A stretch of DNA of 64,000 nucleotides, from contig JNVV01000001.1 in assembly GCA_000733355.1 (NCBI GenBank), positions 2,434,091-2,498,090 on the forward strand. Reading direction: 5' to 3'. Made by a program: the position numbers and the translations under genes. Of the stretch, positions 33,068-43,642 are shown one piece after another (the stretch's first letter is position 1; the number at the start of each line of letters is the position of its first letter). Source of the DNA: Falciphora oryzae (taxonomy: Eukaryota; Ascomycota; Sordariomycetes; Magnaporthales; Magnaporthaceae). The notes under the pieces are model-generated. The model had not been told where the DNA came from. It saw nothing but the letters and a program-made list of their open reading frames with translations, and searched no databases.

Positions 33068-34581
33068 ATGGCGGATGAGGAGCTGCTGGATCGGGTGCAT
33101 AGCCTCAGCGACTTGGAGCTCGCCGCCCTGCTCTGTCTCATCAGCCGCGAGAACTGCCTGATCAGCACACCGCCAGAGGCTCTGGACGACCTCGTCGCGG
33201 AGCTCCAACTAGTACGTCTCGGGATGCCCTCCGATTCATGTGTCCGCCTCCCCGTTGCCGCTGCCACGTGCGAACCCAAAACACCCAAAAGTCTAGAAGG
33301 CAGGAAGAGCAGGGGATAACCCCGGATCCGGCGCGTCTGCGTCTTCAAACGTGGAAAAAACAGATATCCTCGCGCACCTTCGGCCTCAAGTCGGTCGTCC
33401 TCGAGTGCGGCCCGCACACCACCCTCGAGGACTTCGCTACCGGTCTCCTCCTGCCGAGCCAGCCCTCCTCTCCCGCGACTGCCCGCACCGGTCTCCCGCC
33501 AGGCTCCGGCTCCGGCTCGCCATACGCCCGCAGCGACTCGTACTTCCTCTCCCACCCGGGCGGCACATCCCCGGTCCTACGCCCGGGGGGGCCCGTCGCC
33601 GGACTGCTGACCCCAGCGGCCGTGGCATCGGGATCCTCGGCCCTCCAGCCCCCGCTGCTCTCGCCGTCCATATCTTCCGGCTACAACAGGAACGTCAACC
33701 ACAGCAGCGCCAACAGCAGCAACAATGGCAGCGGCAGCGGCAGGCTGCACCCAGTCCCCGGCCCGGGCGCCATAGCCAACGTCGTCGTCGCGCGCGGCCT
33801 CGGCCGGGCTCCGCGCGCCGTGCAGATCCAGGCCCTCGAGCTGTTGCGCACCCGCCGCATCTTCACCCGCACCGCCGTCCAGGCCGCCCCGAAGCCCTTC
33901 TTGCTCATTGCCGCCCTCGAAGCTCGGTCTGGCGGCCGCGCTCACGTCACGCCCCACCTCAACGATCACTTCTACATCGCGCATTGGCACGACCCGGAGG
34001 ACGGTTTTGTGAACCTCGAGGAGCAGCAGCAGAAGGAAGCGGAAGGTGGTGCAGGCCTAGGAGGGCGCGCGGGCAGCTCCACGGATGGAGCCGGGTCCGG
34101 CGCGCAGCAGACCGAGGAGCCTTTACTTTCGGAGGCTGTGAGTTACCTCTGGTGATGCAATCTTAAACGCACCTGATTGCTAACTTTGCACGCCCCCCGT
34201 AAACAGGACATCGGATCTCTAGCAAGGGCGAGTCAGGAGGTCCAGATCGACATCGACGTGCTCCGCTACCTCATGAACATCGCGTCTTTTCTGCGCGTGC
34301 ACCGCGCCGTGGCCGGCGGCGTGACCCCGACCTCCACCAAGCACTTCGAGCACCTGGCAAAGTGCATGGCCGCTCTGCACCGCCTCGACTACGTCACCCC
34401 GTCCCTGGTCGCCATGGCGGCCAAGAAGATCTACCTCCACAGGATACGCATCGTCGAGCCGTCTAAGGAGCGGAGCCTGCAGTGGGGCAGCGAGCTTTCC
34501 GCTATCGAGGCCATGCTGGAGGAAACGGGACCGGAGGAAGTGATAGATGATGTTCTAGCGATGGTCACGCCGCCACTATGA
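33068..34581 (+). CDS. Mg-chelatase/MoxR-like AAA domain protein of fungi
   Basis: Three exons, 33068-33211, 33364-34137 and 34207-34581, encode 430 aa. The first exon (MADEELLDRVHSLSDLELAA) ends in LVAELQL and joins ISSRTFGLKSVVLECGPHTT, the N-terminal helices and strand of this family. A long Ser/Asn/Gly-rich insertion (SSANSSNNGSGSG) follows. Then comes VVARGLGRAPRAVQIQALEL, LLRTRRIFTRTAVQAAPKPF, LLIAALEA and the lid helices IDIDVLRYLMNIASFLRVHR and MAALHRLDYVTPSLVAMAAK. I match this to the fungal magnesium-chelatase-like ATPases. The Walker A loop is not obvious, so ATP hydrolysis is doubtful and a scaffolding role is possible. The insertion is longer and more repetitive than I would expect. 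The cellular role is unknown. Confidence 0.72.
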
Positions 34582-34895
34582 GTATATAGAACGGGCAGTC
34601 ATCCTGCATATGAGTTCGTAGGCCACGAGTGTAAGAGCCGAGCTGTCATACCTCGACTCGGCCTTGTATTGGGGTGTCGAGTGGTCTGGATAAGTACCAC
34701 ATCTCGGTGTTTGGTATCAGTTTATGGAAACGGATCTCGCAAGGGGATTTTTCTATATGGCCCCTTTTTAATGCTACAAAATGGACAACCAAACGCCGCA
34801 TAAAACCGGCCCTAGCAAACGGTGAAACAAGTCTGCCGTTGCCAAGGCGTCGTTGGAATCCGGCTCCTTCATGATGGGCGGTACATGCGCCTCGT
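34582..34895. other. convergent 3' intergenic region, 314 nt
   Basis: Short region between the ends of the AAA gene and GDA1. Nothing was recognised. Confidence 0.6.
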
Positions 34896-36786
34896 TTAGT
34901 GAATCTCGGAGATCTTGCAGGTCCATCCGGATCCCTTCGCCAGAAGCGGCAGACTATGGAAAGGGGGTGTCAGTTTGCGTCTCAATGAGGAAGTGGCGGG
35001 CATAATCATCAGAATGGAAGCGCAGTGGAAGCGTAGTAGGCATACCTGGCTCCCAAGCACCAGCCGAGCTCGTTGTCCTTGATCTTCTTGGCGACCTTGA
35101 TCTCGCGGTCGATGGGCATCTCGTATCCGGTGTGGACGAGGGCCAGCATGAAGTTGAGGTCGAGGCAGTACTCGGGGCGGCCATCGAGCTCCTCGAGGGC
35201 GCCCTTGACGCCCTGGAAGACGCCCCAGGCCTCCTTGCCGCTGCAGACGACGTCGGCCAGGTCGCGCATCTCCTTGAGCGAGAAGGACTCGGGCATGCCG
35301 AGGGCCTGGGCGCGGTCGGTGAAGTAGGACAGGAAGTAGATGTCCTCCTTGGCGAAGGTCTTAGCAATCGACGGCTGGTGGACACCGTTGAAGGAGCACG
35401 GGGCGAGCTTGCACTCGGCGTCCTTCTTGAGCACCTTCTCGGCCAGGGCGCGGCACTGGGCCGGGGCGGCGGCCTTGGGGCCCGTCATGTTGATCTCCAT
35501 CTCCTTGCCGAGCGTGTGGCCCTCGCCGAGCTTGACCTTGATGGTCTTGGTCATGCCGGCGCCGAAGCAGGGGTTGACGACGGGCGCGTTGAGCCAGCTC
35601 TTGTCGTCCTTCTTGGACTGGTAGATGTCGTCGACGAGCGTCTTGAACATGGTCTCGCGGGCGCTCATCAGGCCGTAGCCCAGGTGCGAATGCTGGTACA
35701 GCTCAAACTTGCGGCCGCCAAAGTCGAGCGCGTACTTGTGGTCGCCCTCGGCCAGCTTCTCGGGCATGCCGCCGTGCGGGGCGCCCTTGAAGGTGGGCTC
35801 GAACACGATCTGGGTGGAGCCGCCGCCGAGGTCGAGCACGGCCGCCGTCTCGCTACGGTCGGGGCCGCCGATCTTGCCCAGCAGGTAGTTGACGGTGACC
35901 CAAGCGTAGATGGCCTCATCCTTGCCGTCCATGATAGTGACGCCGCTCTCGCCCGCAACCACCGGGAAGGGGTAGTCGTTCTCGAGGTGCTTGCGCACCG
36001 CCGCCAGGATCTTGTCGCTCTTCTCCTTTCCGAGGAGGCGCAGGCCGGCGGTGGCCTTGACGGCGATGGGCGAGCACGGCTTGAGCTTGTCGGGGACCTC
36101 CTTCATGGCCTTGTCCAGCAGAACGTCCAGGCTCTTGGCGGCGGCCTCGGGGTCGTTGGGGTAGGCGCTCAGGCCGCTGCCGCCCTCCTTCTTGGCGGTC
36201 TGCTCGAAGAGCTCGCTCTCCAGCTCGGGGGCGGCGCCGCAGTTGTTGAACTTGTAGACGTGGATGCGCGAGCCGGTGCTGCCGGCGTCGACCATGAGGA
36301 CATATTGAACGATGGGCTTGTCCTTGGAGAAGGACTTGGCGCACTTGGAGGTGCCGTACGACGAGTCGGCGGGGGCCTGGCCCTGACCGGCGCCGCCAGA
36401 CGCTGGCCTCGAGACTGGCACTGATGGACGGCGGGTTAGCAGACTTTCCTTGCTGTGTCGCATGTCGCACAGGCGGGGACCAGCCGGGCTGGCCTCAAAG
36501 GCAACGTGGCGCTTCACAGCATACCTCCTCTACCGCCGCCGCCTCCTCCTCCTCCCCCAAGGGGAATCTCCATGCCCGAGGGCGTCAGGAAGAAGACCAG
36601 GAACAAGACGCCGGTCAGGACAGCGATGATTTTAAACCATCGCGCCTGCCGGGCTTGGTTCATGGTCACCGCGAATTGCTCCAGGATGCCGACTTCGCGT
36701 TGGTTGTGGTCGTAGCGGGCGCGTTTCTCGTGAGGGTCGCGGGCGACTCGGTTGTTGGTTGGTAATGAAACTGACGTTCTGCGCAT
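34896..36786 (-). CDS. GDA1: Golgi guanosine diphosphatase GDA1
   Basis: Three exons, 36786-36525, 36420-35046 and 34953-34896, encode 564 aa. The first intron carries a textbook GCTAAC branch point before its CAG. A short cytosolic tail (MRRTSVSLPTNNRVARD) precedes one membrane anchor (WFKIIAVLTGVLFLVFFLTP) and a poly-Gly linker, giving type II Golgi topology. The apyrase conserved regions are present: VDAGSTGSRIHVYKF (ACR1), VKATAGLRLLGKE (ACR2), GESGVTIMDGKDEAIYAWVT (ACR3) and VLDLGGGSTQIVFEP (ACR4). The last short exon supplies the typical end LGASLPLLAKGSGWTCKISE. Gda1 converts lumenal GDP to GMP so that the GDP-mannose/GMP antiporter can run and mannosylation proceeds. An opposite-strand open frame of 430 codons over this gene is a codon-bias shadow. 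Confidence 0.95.
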
Positions 36787-38222
36787 GTCAAATTACTGGC
36801 GGTATGGGGTCGAGGATGCGAGACCAGGCGGACGCATCCCTCAACGAACCACTAAAACAAAAGTACAGAAAAAAGTGAACGAGAGACTAGAAAGATGCAA
36901 TCTCGAGGTTCGACGCGCAGAACGGTGAACAGCAAAGAGGAGTTAGGAGGAGTAGGAGGACCGTCCTTACGACTGCATTGAGTACGTGTCAATCGAACAG
37001 GACACCCTTTTTTTTTTACTGACAGATCAGTATCGAAAAAAAGGGGCTGTTCCAAAAGACCACAGGTTGAAGATTTCAATCAATAATCCCAGCCATCCAT
37101 CATCCACTGCTGGCGGGCGGTCTTCAGTTCAGATCCTTGACTGGCCAGTTCCTTCGTTACGTGACTTCCCCTGGAAGGGCCAGTATTGAGCCAATGGTGT
37201 CTTGAGAATTGGGCAGAGGTGGGGGTCACCACCCACCGACCAGAGCCCCCCAATCCAGCCCTAGGTTAGAGGTTCACTTCCGCTCCAAAAGTCTTGGTGG
37301 CCTGGCCTCGGTCCCAGCACCCGACGCTCTCAACTTTATCTGAAGCTTTCCCGCCTTTAATTCATTTTGGGTGGCAGCCAGCTCGGCGCGAACCCCGTCT
37401 TTTGTATGCCTGCACAGACACTTCCATGGATGCCCAAGACGGCGGACAAGTGACGCGAGCACGCAGAATGGCGAACGGATTCTTGGCACAGACTTTGCCA
37501 ACACGTTTCTGTTACCCGGCAATCCGAGCGACTGGCCCAATTTGGCGGCCCTTGAATCGATTATGTAAATCCTGACCTGATCGGGCCTCGAGTGGTGCTG
37601 GCGAGCGCGCAAGCCCAGCGCCGAGCCAAATCGAGGGCAGCAACCCCGTCGTGCTGTGATGCAGGGAGAAACACCGCAGACAAGCAGCCGCATTGCTTTT
37701 TTGCTTGCTAGGCCATGCATGCGGTATACGATGCACTGATATTGCGCCCGCTGCGTGGCATTGAGCTTGCACGCTCGACAGAGAGACGGGTGCTAGGTGC
37801 CAAGTATCGCCTCTTCTCTAGCCACAAGCAAAAGGCTATTTTGCCTCTAATGCGTTGGTCGGCGTCACGCACGCGTTTTGACTGGGCACCCTCGGAGGTG
37901 GTGCGACGCAGCAAAACGGCTGGCCGCTCAGGCCGTGGAAGGTCTCGCGGTAAGCTATGACGAGGACATAGACATTCAAATGCTGGCCACCCGGCCCTGA
38001 TGGTGGCTGTTTGCCGTTCGCTCTTGATTCGAAGATGTCATTGCTCCCTCCAGATATGTCTCCAACTATGAACGCCCAAGACTTGCGCCCGTGATTATAC
38101 CATCGAATACCGAGACAGAAACCAGACAACACTTAGACGGGCACTCCAGCCTATCTGCGCCCTGCACACCAACCACCGCTACCTCCTCGATCGAGGCGCA
38201 GATCCAACGCCTACCAGCCGAG
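36787..38222. other. intergenic, 1.4 kb
   Basis: Promoter side of GDA1 and upstream of the small secreted candidate. A T run occurs at about 37010-37018. No gene was recognised. Confidence 0.5.
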
Positions 38223-38528
38223 ATGCTTCGGGTTGCATCCTACGCCCCCCTCCCGGTCGGGATACTCCTGCTTGTCACCAGCCTCTTCGTCCCGGCCGTG
38301 AGCACCCACCCGCTCAGCCTAGCGTATCTCTGGCCCGACGTGTGCCAGCCTGTACGGTTCCAAGAGTTCCTCTCGCTCGCCAGGTCCAGCGGCAACCCCG
38401 TCTCGCTCGGGCCGCACGGCTATTACCTACACTTCGGGAACGCACGCTGCTTCTTCTTCCGGGAGAGCTCTCCGGGCGACGCGGGCAAGTTCTCGTACTA
38501 TCACCAGGCCTTTGTGGACGCTTTGTGA
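38223..38528 (+). CDS. small secreted protein candidate (101 aa)
   Basis: From ATG 38223 the frame gives 101 aa beginning MLRVASYAPLPVGILLLVTS, a basic start plus a hydrophobic core followed by FVPAVSTHP. A signal peptide cleaved near VST|HP is plausible. The mature part (about 70 aa) is rich in aromatic residues (LSLAYLWPDVCQPVRFQEFL, HGYYLHFGNARCFFFRES) and has two cysteines that could form one disulfide. I do not recognise the family. The frame extends upstream to 38091, but that part lacks a signal sequence. Short length, isolation between long intergenic regions and lack of introns mean it could be a spurious frame. A secreted effector-like product is an inference from the leader only. 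Confidence 0.42.
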   Translation: MLRVASYAPLPVGILLLVTSLFVPAVSTHPLSLAYLWPDVCQPVRFQEFLSLARSSGNPVSLGPHGYYLHFGNARCFFFRESSPGDAGKFSYYHQAFVDAL

Positions 38529-39218
38529 CGAGGGGGAGGAGGGGTCGAGCGAGTCGACCGAGCTCATTTTTGGAACGGCAAACGACCCGGCTGACGGGCT
38601 CAAACAACACGACTTTACGGGCAGCGGTTGAGGTGCGGGGCTGCGATGGAATAATACGGCAATGGATGTCATGGCGTTGAAGAGACACCATGCCAGTCGA
38701 ACAACCCCTCTAATCAACCAACCGGCTTAATTTTACAAGTGGAATAAAATACCCAAGTTTGCTACCTATACATTCAAGTCATTTCTAGTATCCTTCGCGC
38801 CGTGAACTAGGTAGACATCGTGCGTCATGCTCAGCCCCAGCCATTGAGGCGTGGTGCGACAGTTTCATTGCGGTGCTCAATGTTTGCGGCGGCTGACGGT
38901 CGCTTGGATTTAGGTAGAAGCCGCTGTACGTGGCGAATTCAGCGCACCAGACTCAAAACTGCAGCCAACTCGGATCTCACGGAAGCTCTCAGAATTCTTG
39001 AAAGACGCGTCCTCCCTTTATTCCACTCACAGATTCTATCGGCGTTTCTAATACGCATTTATTTCTCGGAAATAGAGGGAGAGTATCTCTCTATTCAGTG
39101 AGCCCGTTTATCCAGCCAGGTCTCATTCGTTGAGTGCGCCAAGAGGCCATTGTGCGACCAGAGTCTGAGTCCCGCAAACAGCAACATCGTCAACCCTTCG
39201 TGGGACCACGTCTCGACG
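38529..39218. other. intergenic, 690 nt
   Basis: Region upstream of the PPPDE-thioredoxin gene. AT-rich around 38730-39110. Nothing was recognised. Confidence 0.5.
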
Positions 39219-41003
39219 ATGGAAGTCCATGTGCTCATATACGACCTCTCAGGAGGCATGGCGCGCCAGATGAGCCTTGGCATGTTGGGGTTCCAGCTGG
39301 ACGCCATCTATCACACCTCGATCCTGCTCAACGGCCTCGAGTATGTTTACGACGGCAACATCGTTGCCATCAGGCCGGGCTCGTCGCATCTCGGGAACCC
39401 GCTCGACCGAGAGCTGCTTGGGACGACGCAGCTGCCGATGGACGTTATTGAGACCTACCTAGACTCTCTACGGTCTGTCTACACGCCCGAGGCTTACAAT
39501 CTCTGGCGGCACAACTGTAACAATTTCAGCAATGATTTCGCCACGTTCCTCGTCGGGAAGGGCATCCCCGACAAAATCATCAACATGCCCGCCGAAGTGC
39601 TCGAGTCGCCCTTTGGCCGCATGCTTATGCCTGCCCTCGACCAGCAGGTCCGCACGAGCAAGCAGCAGAACGGCGGCGGCATCCTGGGCATACAGAACGG
39701 CCAGCAGGCAGGCAGCTCCAGCGCCGTCGCCTCTACCTTCAGGGTCCGCGAGGTGTCGAATCTCAGCGGCCTAGACGCGCTCCTGGCCGAGGCGCGGAGC
39801 TCGTGCGCCGTCGTCTTCTTCACCTCGGCCGCCTGCGGCCCCTGCAGAATGCTCTACCCGCTTTACGACGAGCTGGCCGAGGAGGTGGCAGACAAGGGCC
39901 TCGTGATCAAGGCCGACATATCCATCGCGCGGGACGTCGCTGTCCGCTATTCCATCACCGCGACCCCGACGTTTATCAACTTCCTGAAGGGCGAGCAGGA
40001 GAACCGCTGGATGGGGGCTGATGCAAGCGCGCTCAGGGGCAACGTCCGCCTCCTGGTCCAGATGGCGTGGCTGCGGCACCCACACCAGTCACTGCGCCTG
40101 CCGAGCCTACACAAAGAGAACCCTAAGCCGGTTCTGTTCACAAAGGTGCCCCCGCTCCCCAAGCTCCTGGCCAAGATGGGACCGGCCGGCGACGACCCGG
40201 CCGTCCAAGGGGTCGTTAAGTTCATCGAGGCGAGGTCCAAAGAGGGGGCCGCGGAAACCCACCTCCCCGACGTCAAGGCCTTTTCCGCCTTCGTCGCGAG
40301 CTCTATCGAGTCGCTGTCGCCAGACTCGCTGTTCCCGCTGGTGGACGTATTACGCTGCGGGCTCGTCGACCCCCGGCTCAGCGGCTGTTTCGCCGAGGAG
40401 GCGGACCACAAGACGGTCACTGCCCTCCTCACCCACGTAAACAGTCTGGACAGCTGCCCCTACCCGCTGCGCCTGGTCACTCTGCAAGCGGCCTGCAACC
40501 TGTTCTCTACCACGCTCTACTGGGGCCCGATCCTGAGCCACGCCGGGCTGAGGTCCCAGGTGATACAGCTCATATCCTCCAGCTTCCTCGACGAGGCCCA
40601 CACCAGCGTCCGCGTCGCCGCCGCCTCGGTCCTCTTCAATGTGGCGGTGGTCAATGGTGCGGGCCGGAGGGGAGGGCGGCAGGGGCCGGGCTCGCCCGCC
40701 CCGAGCAGCACCGGGGACCTGCTGTCAGATGACGACCAGATAGAGTTGGCGGCGTCCGTGGTGGAGGCCATCTCTCAGGAGGAGGAGTCCCGCGAGGCGC
40801 TCGAGGGCATGCTGCTCGGGCTGGGCCACCTCATCTACAGGCTGCCGCTCGACAGCGAGCTCGCCGACCTCATGAAGGCGCTCGACGCCAAGGGGACTGT
40901 GCTGGGCAAGAAGGTGAGGTTCGGGGGCATGTCGTTGATTGACGAGATTGGGTCTGAACTGCTTGGGAACGTGACCAAGGGGTCCAAGACGCCGGCACAT
41001 TAA
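39219..41003 (+). CDS. PPPDE peptidase - thioredoxin - PUL domain protein
   Basis: A single exon of 594 aa from ATG 39219 (ACGATGG context). Residues 1-135 form a PPPDE/DeSI cysteine isopeptidase domain: VHVLIYDLSGG, IYHTSILLNGLEYVYDG with candidate catalytic His32, and NLWRHNCNNFSNDFATFLVG with Cys100. DeSI proteins remove SUMO or ubiquitin-like modifiers. Residues about 175-290 are a thioredoxin fold with an intact CGPC active site (Cys206/Cys209) and the cis-Pro region ATPTFINFLKG. Residues about 315-585 are a helical PUL domain of the type that binds Cdc48/p97 in Doa1/PLAA (FPLVDVLRCGLVDPR, LVTLQAACNLFSTTLYWGP, MLLGLGHLIYRLP). The combination suggests a redox-linked deconjugating enzyme working with Cdc48, which is inference. 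An upstream in-frame ATG-like start at 39150 adds 23 residues with no similarity. Confidence 0.9.
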   Translation: MEVHVLIYDLSGGMARQMSLGMLGFQLDAIYHTSILLNGLEYVYDGNIVAIRPGSSHLGNPLDRELLGTTQLPMDVIETYLDSLRSVYTPEAYNLWRHNCNNFSNDFATFLVGKGIPDKIINMPAEVLESPFGRMLMPALDQQVRTSKQQNGGGILGIQNGQQAGSSSAVASTFRVREVSNLSGLDALLAEARSSCAVVFFTSAACGPCRMLYPLYDELAEEVADKGLVIKADISIARDVAVRYSITATPTFINFLKGEQENRWMGADASALRGNVRLLVQMAWLRHPHQSLRLPSLHKENPKPVLFTKVPPLPKLLAKMGPAGDDPAVQGVVKFIEARSKEGAAETHLPDVKAFSAFVASSIESLSPDSLFPLVDVLRCGLVDPRLSGCFAEEADHKTVTALLTHVNSLDSCPYPLRLVTLQAACNLFSTTLYWGPILSHAGLRSQVIQLISSSFLDEAHTSVRVAAASVLFNVAVVNGAGRRGGRQGPGSPAPSSTGDLLSDDDQIELAASVVEAISQEEESREALEGMLLGLGHLIYRLPLDSELADLMKALDAKGTVLGKKVRFGGMSLIDEIGSELLGNVTKGSKTPAH

Positions 41004-41315
41004 CCTGCCCTCTGATGGCTACATTGTCTAGTTATACCCACAACGTCTACACGGCATCGATCTACCTGTGGGACAATGCTGGTTATCACCCGAGGGCATG
41101 AATGGAAAGGAGTTTGGAGTAGCGTGGTTCATAGAATTTCAGGAGTTCTCAAGTGTTTTTTCCATTGCGGCAAATTACAACATCTCCGCTACCCATGACT
41201 ACCTCTCTAGCTGAATTTCGGTGCCACAGGGCTCTGAACATAGCGCCCCTTGTCCTGTCTGAACTTTAGATTTCATGTGGCGGTGAATGGTACTGCCTCA
41301 AAGACTCGCCTTTGC
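41004..41315. other. convergent 3' intergenic region, 312 nt
   Basis: Between the ends of the PPPDE-Trx-PUL gene and the MYND/DUF4470 gene. Nothing was recognised. Confidence 0.6.
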
Positions 41316-43642
41316 CTAAGGCTTCCGGATGACCCTCCACTCAACGTAGCGTTCATGACCGACGTGACCCGACGAGAGCACCCTGGCGAACTCCTTCTTG
41401 GCCTTGGCCGAGGGGGTGCCGCTGGCGAACTGGAAGCGCATCGGCCACTTTTCCACGATAGTGTTGTTCTTCTTCATCTCGACGCCGGCCGTGGCTCCGG
41501 CTTGGTCGAAGCTGTTGCCGTGGATGTACCTGCGAGGGAAAACGCCGTGCGATGTTAGTTGACGTGTATTCGCAAACACCGCGCGTGGGCGGGTGATGAT
41601 CAAGTAATATGGAGCAAGCTTACAGCTCGAATACAGCATCCATGTCCCTGGCCATGTCCTTGACGCTCGCCATCAGGAACATGGATGCCACCGGATCGCG
41701 GCCGCCCATCGTCATCCTGGGCGATTGGCTGGCCGATCCTGGAGCGTCAAAAAAGTAGGGAATGACCTTTGTGATCGATTCGGCGGACTCCATTTTCTCG
41801 AATCCGGGCCCCATTATTTTGACCGTTTCAGGCACGGCATTGAGGAAGAGAGTCACAATGGTGGCCTTGTCGTTGACCTCGCTGCTTTTGAGCAGGGGCC
41901 CGGAGACACCAAGAGTGCCTCCGATGCCAAGGTAGTACATGTCCGATATGTTGGATGTCTGTTGGCCTAAATTAGCCGAGAACCACGGAGCGGTTACATT
42001 TTCTAGCAGAATACGGTACCCGAAAGGGAATAGAACAAGAGAATAATCGACGCAGCCGTATTGTGACATACCTCGATACGGTCAAACTTCCTGCCACCAA
42101 CAAAATCCTTCAGAAGACGAGCATCGACGCAGTGCAGCTCGAAGCAGACTTTTCGGACAGCCAGTTGGTCGTGAAGTTCGCGGAAGCGCTCCAGAACGTA
42201 CTCGTAAAGAGCCCCGTACGCGTCCTCTTTAGCCGGGCCTTTCTGTGAGCGCAGGACTCCAGGGAGGGACCAGCCGGCAAAGGGGTCCGCTGAGTCCTCT
42301 ATGGGCCAGACATCCTTCTCATGAAAGATTGTGCTAGTGGCACACGGCTGGAATTAGTCACCGACCCGGAACTATGACATGATTACCTATTAGGTTGGAC
42401 CTAGGGCCAGCCAGATATGAGGGACTCACGGGTTTGGAATGAGGAAGTCGGCTCTCGAGGCCCCGAACGGAAGAAGGATGCCGTCAGCCCTGAACCGGTG
42501 AAAACCTATGCGGAGGTTGGGGACCTGGCGGAGCATATGGCGCTCTCTGTAGTCGATCCGCTCAGGGGCGTTGACCACCCCGTCACGAACTGCCTTGGCC
42601 CGGGCCAGTTTGAGATCCTTGGGCACCTCGAGCATGGCGAGCAGGTCAAGCCACTGGCGCCTCGTGAGCACCAGGCGAATCTTGACGCTCCCCTCGACGC
42701 CGAAGGTCCAAGTCTTGGCCAGCACAGCGTCCAGTTTCTTGGCCGAGGTCTTCTCGCACACCTCGCGGACCAGCGGTCGGACCTTGTTCGCGAGGACCTC
42801 TATGTGCGACTTTGTGACGAAGGCAGAGTAGAAGATGTGCAAGACGCAGTCGGCCGCAACGTCCTTGTCCTCGACGGTCGCGAGGATGAGCAGGAAGATG
42901 GCGTTACGGGCGACCACGTCGGGGGCCTTGTCGTTGAGCACCGCAGTCACTGCGTGTTTGTACTCTCCAGGCAGCTGGCTGATGGACATGACGACGTTGC
43001 GCAAGTCCCCGGAGGCTAGTGTTGGGTTGTGTGGGAAGTGGTTAGCGGGGGGCTCGTGGTCGGGCCTGACGATATCTATGCGGTGGCATAGCACGAGAAG
43101 AACCAAGCCCGGTCGTTGGGCAGGCATGGACGCATACCAGCGAAAAGGACGTCCAGATCCTGCTTGAAGCCAGCCCCCTCGTTGTTCCAAAGCTTGATAA
43201 CATCGATGGCAGGGACGTTGCCCCATAGATATTTACCTAGGGCGCTGGACGCTACGAAGGGGCGCCCGACCCCGCTTGTCATGAAGGCGGGTGGGCGACC
43301 CTCCTTGGCCCAGCCAGGCTGCCAACCTGGCTTAAGTAGCTCAGACTCGCAGTCCTTCTTGTGCTGTTTAGCATGTTGCTTCTTGCACGCATTGCCGCAG
43401 TACTGGTTGAATGAGGTAGATCTGGTTAACTGGATACTTCCCCAGCAGTTGCCGAAACATCCGTAGACAGCTGCGAGGGCATGGCTTACAGCGACGAGGC
43501 CACAACGGCCGCAGGCACTCTTGGCTTTGTTGGTGCATGGGCCGCTACCGCTCTCTTCAGCATACCCGTGATTGGCACAGGCGAAGTGTGCAGGCTGTTT
43601 ACGATCGACCGGGCCGGCCGCCTCGGTGTTGATAGTGGCCAT
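41316..43642 (-). CDS. MYND zinc finger - DUF4470 protein
   Basis: Six exons, 43642-43490, 43402-43138, 43015-42430, 42333-42072, 41958-41624 and 41529-41316, encode 604 aa. Near the N-terminus the MYND finger is assembled across intron 1: CANHG, CTNKAKSACGRCGLVA| then YCGNACKKQHAKQHKKDC. The usual Trp of the HW pair is Ala here. The DUF4470 domain follows (YLWGNVPAIDVIKLWNNEG, GDLRNVVMSISQLP, LNDKAPDVVARNAIFLLILA). A long C-terminal part contains FHEKDVWPIEDSADPFAGWS, ARLLKDFVGGRKFDRIE, ISDMYYLGIGGTLGVSGPLL and VGHERYVEWRVIRKP. MYND fingers bind Pro-rich partner peptides. DUF4470 has no established activity, and the C-terminal part is likely the MYND-associated domain common in fungal proteins. 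An upstream ATG (43740) would add a hydrophobic leader (SQGLLFIAFVVAFLSISF), but 43642 puts the finger at the usual distance. Confidence 0.85.

Noticed and set aside
35132..36424. Plus-strand open frame of 430 codons opposite GDA1
   Set aside because: Leu/Gly/Ala/Val-rich reading of the complement of a GC3-biased gene. GDA1 on the other strand is unambiguous.
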